Below are positions 60,101-64,000 of a stretch of DNA of 64,000 nucleotides, in pieces (positions within the stretch are counted from its first letter, which is position 1; every line of letters begins with the position of its first letter). The notes beneath the pieces are model-generated. The model did not search any database, was not told the DNA's origin, and worked only from the letters and a program-made list of their open reading frames with translations. The position numbers and the translations under genes were made by a program. Source of the DNA: an uncultured Eubacteriales bacterium (GTDB taxonomy: Bacteria; Bacillota; Clostridia; Christensenellales; CAG-138); the NCBI GenBank assembly GCA_900543475.1, contig UQRU01000002.1, positions 1 to 64,000 on the forward strand. Reading direction: 5' to 3'.

Positions 60101-60166
60101 TATACCGGCGGGCAACAGGGCAAAAACCATGACCAGCGCCAAGATCAGCGCAATAAACTGTCGCAT
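57137..60166 (-). CDS. Secreted SpoIID-type lytic transglycosylase with seven SH3 repeats
   Basis: 1009 residues. Signal peptide 1-25. SpoIID domain about 115-415, with YGVVAYEMSDSFPMEALKAQAIAAKCYAL carrying the catalytic Glu (E146), and YGHGVGLSQRGAQQAASEG near 376-394. Seven bacterial SH3 repeats follow, at about 432-490, 527-583, 623-685, 709-766, 792-848, 870-931 and 948-1006, each with a NxR.GP or similar start and GWxxV...GYV end, separated by Pro/Ser linkers. SpoIID cleaves denuded glycan strands during engulfment; this long form is more likely a general wall hydrolase anchored to wall peptides. A TATAAT lies at 60193-60198 (minus) without a clear -35. Confidence 0.9.
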   Translation of the reverse strand: MRQFIALILALVMVFALLPAGISLADSSYDTIRVKLSTNNATALSIYVSGEYFIQENGASFSGGTLTVRSNLDGTLTLYHSSLGSLYTGVSLHLMRAKMDKSAGYLQLNGYRYLGHFYIAPLSSGYLRVINEVPLAHYLYGVVAYEMSDSFPMEALKAQAIAAKCYALSLRSSGDYDIGDTSSDQVYRGYYAGYSNVIAAVDSTIQEVLTVNGKLLCTYYAASNGGETMLPSQAWSGRSSSGYAVVQDPYDLRNVYAKKETVTVPLNRGGSISQGLWNLLLTKASAATGQSCTALYNVAQFSLHTPRFSGQTRNMTAGTAVVSVYTAGNTLLENITVNFTTQELEAYQVVLDSSLRIFWGEQAADGSAYYIYHLRYGHGVGLSQRGAQQAASEGLSYRDILKFYYPGATLSTISVQMPADPARPDASQPAGDYVLARTTGGVNLRVGPGVTYTSLGVIPADAQLQVFSREGGWARVAYGSYAGYVSEDYIAYDNGYPPNSGATPSPSASPAPSPTPEGSAAPGVIAYGQVTGQGVNFRTGPSTLYESLCKLDRNTPLSIYGQENGWYRAQANGQNGYIIGSYVRITGYPAYVPEVDTPLQPSLPLSTPSPSAQPTATPDVSSGYTAVETGLLNAGGVNFRKGPDTSFASYGKLDKNTGVFVLGRDGDWYYVQIGQTKGYVYDSYITITGTARIDSQGNVEGAPPQGSTGLGKTTGNVYLRQGPGTSHEALDILRKGAEVILYEMESGWYKVKLEDGTAGYVSSKYITVTQSYNDAMEDLFQPDEPSKPQSTGKGVTTTDVNFREGPSTSHKKLGRIPEGASLILYGQDGDWQQVEYNGIMGYVYGKYVKKTSADQQETVGTPDTPVSSSTVRLAQGSAGGKVNFRKAPSTQAEKIQLLSKGTELQILGQWDEWYYVLYKGQAGFAFKDYIRVESQGDAGIPQVNANIQPRACTTSAQVNLRAGANTDSAVIKLLDRRSEITVYYVQGDWCLANYQGTLGYVFSEYVNFG

Positions 60167-60227
60167 AGCAAGATCCTCAACGATACGATATTATTATATA
60201 CATAATAACATAAATTTCGCCCAATGA

Positions 60228-60251
60228 ATACCTGCATTGTAATGCAGGTCT
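60228..60251. repeat. Left copy of the 24-base direct repeat flanking the small element
   Basis: Identical to 60451-60474. The repeat is itself palindromic, ACCTGCATT / AATGCAGGT around GT. It borders the inverted-repeat element on the left. Either a target duplication or duplication of a small hairpin. Confidence 0.8.
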
Positions 60252-60450
60252 CAGCTTGTCGAGAAACCCCTGGGGGCTCGGGGGCCGCAGCCCCCGGAGG
60301 CTATAATCGGATTTGGCGACATGCGCGTCAAATCCGCAAAAAGCCTTGCGTAGCAAGGGTTTCCTTGCATAGCTCCCTGGCCGCGCCGTAGGCGCAAGGG
60401 AGCTATGAAAACCTCGAAAAAGTGGCGCAAGCCACTTTTTCGACAGCCTG
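60252..60450. mobile_element. Small non-autonomous inverted-repeat element (MITE-like), complete copy
   Basis: 199 bases with terminal inverted repeats: left CAGCTTGTCGAGAAA, right end complement CAGGCTGTCGAAAAA (12 of 15 match). Inside are several consecutive hairpins: GGGGGC/GCCCCC, GGATTTG/CAAATCC, AGCTCCCT/AGGGAGCT and the GCAA-loop stem AAAAAGTGGC/GCCACTTTTT. It carries no gene. A 24-base direct repeat flanks it, and a second copy (66 of 67 bases identical) is cut by the window start. Mobilisation would need a transposase elsewhere. Confidence 0.75.
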
Positions 60451-60474
60451 ATACCTGCATTGTAATGCAGGTCT
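60451..60474. repeat. Right copy of the 24-base direct repeat flanking the small element
   Basis: Identical to 60228-60251. The next 180 bases up to pnp hold a TATAAT (60605-60610) with a weak -35 and no other feature. Confidence 0.8.
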
Positions 60475-60655
60475 GTGAATGATTATGCTCATTTGTACCG
60501 GCAGCCAATCCAAGCTCCAAAGCTGGCGGTGAAAAACGGAGGCGACCCGGGGAAAACCCGAGGGAAATGGCAAAAAAAGGCGTGCTTTTTTTCTTATCAT
60601 ATTGTATAATACGAGGGATAATGAAGATTGGTAGATAAGGAAAAAGGAGAAACAC

Positions 60656-62749
60656 ATGCAAGGTAATTTTTCAATGGAGCTGGCAGGCCGCACCCTGTCC
60701 GTGATCACAGGCAAGTATGCGGAACAAGCAGGAGGTAGCGCCCTGGTCCGCTGCGGGGATACGGTGGTGCTGGTATGCGCCACGGTGGCAAAGGCGCCCC
60801 GGGACGGGGTGGATTTTTTGCCCCTGAGCATCGAATTTGAAGAGAAGATGTACTCCGTGGGCAAGATCCCCGGCGGTTTCATCAAGCGGGAAGGCCGTCC
60901 CAGCGAAAAGGCCATCCTGACGGACAGGCTCATCGACCGGCCCCTGCGGCCCCTGTTCCCCAAGGGCTTTTATAACGACATCCAGGTGATCGCCACGGTG
61001 TTGTCCGTGGATCAGGACGTGCAGCCGGATATTTTGGCCATGCTGGGCAGCTCCATTGCCCTCTCCATCAGCGAAGCGCCCTTTATGGGCCCCACCGGCG
61101 CAGTGGCGGTGGGCATGGTGGACGGCAAGTATATCATCAACCCCAATAGCGAACAGCGGGCCAAGAGCCGCCTCACCCTGACGGTGGCCGGCACCCGGGA
61201 CGCGGTGATGATGGTGGAGGCCGGCGCCTGCGAACTCACCGAGCAGGAAATGCTGGATGCCATCCTGTATGCCCACGAGGAGATCAAAAAGATCGTGGCC
61301 TTTATCGAGGACATCCAGGCCCAGGTGGGCAAGCCCAAGATGGAGGTCAACATCTACCAGCCCGACCCGGCCTTTGCCGAGGAAGTGCGGTCCTATGCCC
61401 GGGATAAGGTGGAGTGGAGCCTGGATACCTTCGACCGCTATGAGCGGGAAGCGCGCAGCAACCAGGTGAAGGAGGAGACCGTCGCCCACTTTGCGGAGGC
61501 CTATCCGGACAGCGAAAAGGATGTGGATAGCATCCTCTACACCCTCACCAAGGAGATCGTCCGGGATAAGATCATCAACCGGCACATCCGGCCCGACGGC
61601 CGTAAGCAGGATGAGATCCGGCCCATCTGGTGCGAGACCGGTATCCTGCCCCGCACCCATGGCAGCGCCGTGTTCACCCGGGGCCAGACCCAGGTGATGA
61701 CCATCGCTACCCTGGGCTGCATGGGGGATGGCCAGACCCTGGACGGCATCGGCGAGGAGGATTTCAAGCGCTACATCCATCATTATAATATGCCTCCCTA
61801 TTCCGTGGGAGAGACCCGGCCGGTGCGTAGCCCGGGCCGCCGGGAGATCGGCCACGGCGCCCTGGCGGAGCGGGCCCTGCTGCCCATGATCCCCTCTGAG
61901 GAGGAATTCCCCTATGCCATCCGCCTGGTATCCGAAGTGGTCAGCTCCAACGGCTCCACCTCCCAGGCTTCCATCTGCGCCAGCACCATGGCCCTCATGG
62001 ATGCGGGCGTGCCCATCAAGAAGCCGGTGGCCGGCGTGGCCATGGGCCTGATCAAGGACGACGCCAACGGCAACATCGCCGTATTGACGGATATCCAGGG
62101 CCTGGAGGACTTCCTGGGGGATATGGACTTTAAGGTGGCGGGCACCAAGGACGGCATCACCGCCATCCAGATGGATATCAAGATCAAGGGCATCGATAAG
62201 GAGATCCTTACCCGGGCCCTGGAGCAGGCCCGGCAGGGTAGGCTATTCATCCTCAACAAGATGCTGGAAACCATCCCGGAGCCCCGCAAAGAGCTTAGCC
62301 CCTATGCCCCTCGTATCCTCCAGTTCAACATCCATCCCGATAAGATCCGGGAGGTGATCGGCAGCGGCGGCAAGACCATCAACGGCATCATCGCGGAGAC
62401 CGGCGTCAAGATCGACATCGAGGACGACGGCCGGGTGTTCATCGCCTCCCCGGATATGGCGGCGGCGGAAAAGGCCAAGAAGATCATCGACAGCATCTGC
62501 CACGACATCGAGGTGGGGGAGGTGTTCTTGGGCAAGGTGGTGAATATCCTGCCCATTGGCGCCCAGGTGGAGCTCAAGCCCGGCAAGAAGGGCCTGGTAC
62601 ACATCAGCCGCCTGGCTAACCACCGGGTAGAGCGGGTGGAGGACGAAGTCAGCGTAGGCGACGAGCTGCTGGTGCGGGTCATCGCCGTCAAGCCCGATGG
62701 CAAGATCGACCTGACCCGGAAGGATCTTTTGCCGGACGCCAAGAAATGA
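60656..62749 (+). CDS. pnp: Polyribonucleotide nucleotidyltransferase (PNPase)
   Basis: 697 residues, the normal length. Two RNase PH domains (about 1-220 and 310-545; second core with [21 protein letters not shown] and [22 protein letters not shown]), then a KH domain (about 550-610, [29 protein letters not shown]) and an S1 domain (about 618-690, [15 protein letters not shown]...GLVHISRL). It degrades RNA 3' to 5' with phosphate. AAAAGGAG precedes the ATG. The usual upstream neighbour rpsO is absent; the downstream YlxY-like and M16 genes follow the common Firmicutes order. Confidence 0.97.
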   Translation: MQGNFSMELAGRTLSVITGKYAEQAGGSALVRCGDTVVLVCATVAKAPRDGVDFLPLSIEFEEKMYSVGKIPGGFIKREGRPSEKAILTDRLIDRPLRPLFPKGFYNDIQVIATVLSVDQDVQPDILAMLGSSIALSISEAPFMGPTGAVAVGMVDGKYIINPNSEQRAKSRLTLTVAGTRDAVMMVEAGACELTEQEMLDAILYAHEEIKKIVAFIEDIQAQVGKPKMEVNIYQPDPAFAEEVRSYARDKVEWSLDTFDRYEREARSNQVKEETVAHFAEAYPDSEKDVDSILYTLTKEIVRDKIINRHIRPDGRKQDEIRPIWCETGILPRTHGSAVFTRGQTQVMTIATLGCMGDGQTLDGIGEEDFKRYIHHYNMPPYSVGETRPVRSPGRREIGHGALAERALLPMIPSEEEFPYAIRLVSEVVSSNGSTSQASICASTMALMDAGVPIKKPVAGVAMGLIKDDANGNIAVLTDIQGLEDFLGDMDFKVAGTKDGITAIQMDIKIKGIDKEILTRALEQARQGRLFILNKMLETIPEPRKELSPYAPRILQFNIHPDKIREVIGSGGKTINGIIAETGVKIDIEDDGRVFIASPDMAAAEKAKKIIDSICHDIEVGEVFLGKVVNILPIGAQVELKPGKKGLVHISRLANHRVERVEDEVSVGDELLVRVIAVKPDGKIDLTRKDLLPDAKK

Positions 62750-62838
62750 TCCCAAGGCCCGCCCTGGGCGCGCCTTGAAACATACGGGCCTGGGTGGGTT
62801 TGCGGCCCTGGCCCCGCATCATTTTATCTATACGAATC

Positions 62839-62870
62839 CGTTAAAAAGTGGCCAAGGCCACTTTTTAACG
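62839..62870 (+). terminator. Perfect hairpin after pnp
   Basis: CGTTAAAAAGTGGCC (62839-62853), AA, GGCCACTTTTTAACG (62856-62870). A/T-rich outer stem, so it could end transcription both ways. The rest of the 308-base gap (62871-63057) has no gene; AAGGGGG precedes the next ATG. Confidence 0.7.
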
Positions 62871-63057
62871 CAATAAGGCCATAAAAAATCTTTTCGTCCC
62901 CAGGAATGCCCCGTGACAAAGAAGTAGATGGACGTATTTTTAGCCCCCAGGGATGGAGCTGGCGGCGGGGGAAGGGGAAAAGGAATTTTTACCCAAGGGG
63001 CTAAGGCCGCCCCTTGGCGCATACCCATATATATAGAACAAACAAGGGGGATGCGCC

Positions 63058-63732
63058 ATGGGAAGGTCGAAGGCCGGACACGCGGTTACCAATCTGCTTT
63101 TGCTGCTGCTGATTGCGGGATTATATCTGGGGACGACCCAGCCCCAGACGATCAGCGTCAGCGCCCCGGTATACCGGGGCCAGGCGGAGGGGAAAATAGC
63201 CTTACAATTCGCCGTGAGTTGGGATGCGGGGGCGCTGGAGGATATTTTGGATACCCTGGAAGAAAACCATGCCCGCGTCACCTTTGCCTTGAGCGGAGAA
63301 TGGGCGGCTCGCAATCCCGCCTTAGCCCGGCGCATGGCCCAAGATGGCCATGAGCTGGCTACCATGGGCTATGCGGTTGGCCAGGATGGACGGCTTAGCT
63401 GGGTACAGGAGGATGTAGAGCGATCCCTGGAGGCCATAGAAGCAGCGGCTGGGGTAAAACCAACGTTGTATTATTCCGGGGGGCGGTCGGTCACCGTGTC
63501 GGGCCGGGTAGCCCATAAGCTGGGGCTGACCCAGGTTTTGTGCACGGCGGATCTATTGTGCGCCCGGGGCGTTGCTGCGGATATTCTTGCCAGGCTGCCC
63601 CAGGAGCCTATACCGGGCAGCATCCTGCTGCTACAGCCCACCCAGGCCGCTGGGGAGGCCCTTAGCGGGATTCTTACAGCATTACGGGAGAAAGGATTGG
63701 AGCCTGTCCCTGTGGGGGAGGTGCTCCAATAG
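63058..63732 (+). CDS. YlxY-like polysaccharide-deacetylase-family protein with degenerate active site
   Basis: 224 residues. N-terminal signal or anchor helix (about 9-27), then a NodB-type barrel. The usual metal motif (TFDDG) reads QFAVSWDAG, with only one Asp; the HxxxH motif reads GHELATMGY, so the first His is kept and the second is lost. Probably not a classical zinc deacetylase. In Bacillus the equivalent gene ylxY lies between pnp and the M16 peptidase gene, as here. Role unknown; a wall-related function is likely. Confidence 0.82.
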   Translation: MGRSKAGHAVTNLLLLLLIAGLYLGTTQPQTISVSAPVYRGQAEGKIALQFAVSWDAGALEDILDTLEENHARVTFALSGEWAARNPALARRMAQDGHELATMGYAVGQDGRLSWVQEDVERSLEAIEAAAGVKPTLYYSGGRSVTVSGRVAHKLGLTQVLCTADLLCARGVAADILARLPQEPIPGSILLLQPTQAAGEALSGILTALREKGLEPVPVGEVLQ

Positions 63733-63744
63733 GGATCGGATTTC

Positions 63745-64000
63745 ATGATCATAACAGACCGGTTGTCAAACGGCATGCGGGTGGTGGCGGAGCCCATGGA
63801 AGGGGTCCGCTCCGTTGCCATCGGGATATGGATACCCGCGGGACCTGTATACGAGGGGCCCGATGAGGGCGGGATCTCCCATATGATCGAGCATATGCTC
63901 TTCAAGGGCACGGACAACCGTACCGCCAAAGAGATCGCAGGGGAAATGGACGGGCTGGGGGGCAACCTAAACGCCTTTACGGCCAAGGAATGCACCTGCT
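63745..64000 (+). CDS. M16-family zinc peptidase, N-terminal part (runs off the window)
   Basis: The first 85 residues are visible. The inverted zinc motif HxxEH appears as SHMIEHMLFKGT, preceded by GIWIPAGPVYEGPDEGG, and GGNLNAFTAKECTC follows, typical of processing-peptidase-like M16 proteins (MlpA/YmxG of Bacillus, same place after pnp and ylxY). Starts 12 bases after the previous stop. The C-terminal half and the distal Glu ligand lie beyond the window. Confidence 0.9.
   Translation, partial: MIITDRLSNGMRVVAEPMEGVRSVAIGIWIPAGPVYEGPDEGGISHMIEHMLFKGTDNRTAKEIAGEMDGLGGNLNAFTAKECTC

Noticed and set aside
60671-61855. Long leftward open frame opposite pnp, and similar ones opposite 16.3-17.3, 20.0-20.9, 27.2-28.4 and 43.4-44.9 kb
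   Set aside because: Each mirrors the codon pattern of a well-identified gene; sequences are low in conserved motifs and lack Shine-Dalgarno sites.

Overview
The window reads as the chromosome of a GC-rich, spore-forming member of the Clostridia, probably an anaerobic gut or rumen type. The evidence is a SpoVT-like regulator, a SpoIID-type protein, the Firmicutes order pnp / YlxY-like deacetylase / M16 peptidase, consensus SigA promoters with strong Shine-Dalgarno sites, two T-box leaders, 2-oxoacid:ferredoxin oxidoreductase and a tungsten aldehyde oxidoreductase. The species cannot be named from the sequence. I see no rRNA, tRNA or CRISPR array.

Layout. 0-15.5 kb holds housekeeping and sugar genes: a CNNM/CorC-type membrane protein behind a structured leader, an ABC-F ATPase, an NlpC/P60 hydrolase, an RsmF-like rRNA methyltransferase, a LacI regulator with malQ, a HAD phosphatase, a DeoR regulator, a sirtuin, a GNAT protein, a P-loop kinase and a threonine-aldolase-like enzyme. 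15.6-30 kb is a coherent acyl-CoA / 2-oxoacid / amino-acid module. A long leftward operon carries an ATPase, a VorDABC-type 2-oxoacid:ferredoxin oxidoreductase, a branched-chain aminotransferase, a LeuA relative that has lost its metal ligands, and a TIM-barrel/acyl-CoA synthetase fusion. It is flanked by two paralogous acyl-CoA synthetases, each behind its own T-box; one is fused to an XRE-cupin regulator. Because T-boxes switch genes on when a tRNA is uncharged, I infer that the module makes amino acids from carboxylic acids (acid to acyl-CoA, to 2-oxoacid by reductive carboxylation, to amino acid).

30.3-46.7 kb is an L-rhamnose (deoxy-sugar) locus: leftward rhaB-rhaA-aldolase-SDR-PHP-dehydrogenase, a divergent AraC regulator, an AraC pseudogene with one internal stop, and a rightward ABC importer with rhaM and an AraA/FucI-like isomerase. 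A poly-G/poly-C tract at 30.14-30.28 kb separates it from the previous module and may be an assembly artefact.

46.9-56.4 kb holds spoVT and a tungsten module: a TupABC importer whose binding protein looks circularly permuted, aldehyde:ferredoxin oxidoreductase, a MoaD/ThiS-like protein, a GPH-type transporter, a four-cluster ferredoxin and a PadR-like regulator. Two matching ATGT-N8-ACAT dyads sit at the transcription starts of the oxidoreductase and the transporter, so the PadR protein probably controls both.

56.4-64 kb holds a lipoprotein, a 1009-residue SpoIID protein with seven SH3 repeats, a small inverted-repeat element (a second copy is cut by the left window edge), pnp, a degenerate polysaccharide deacetylase and the start of an M16 peptidase.
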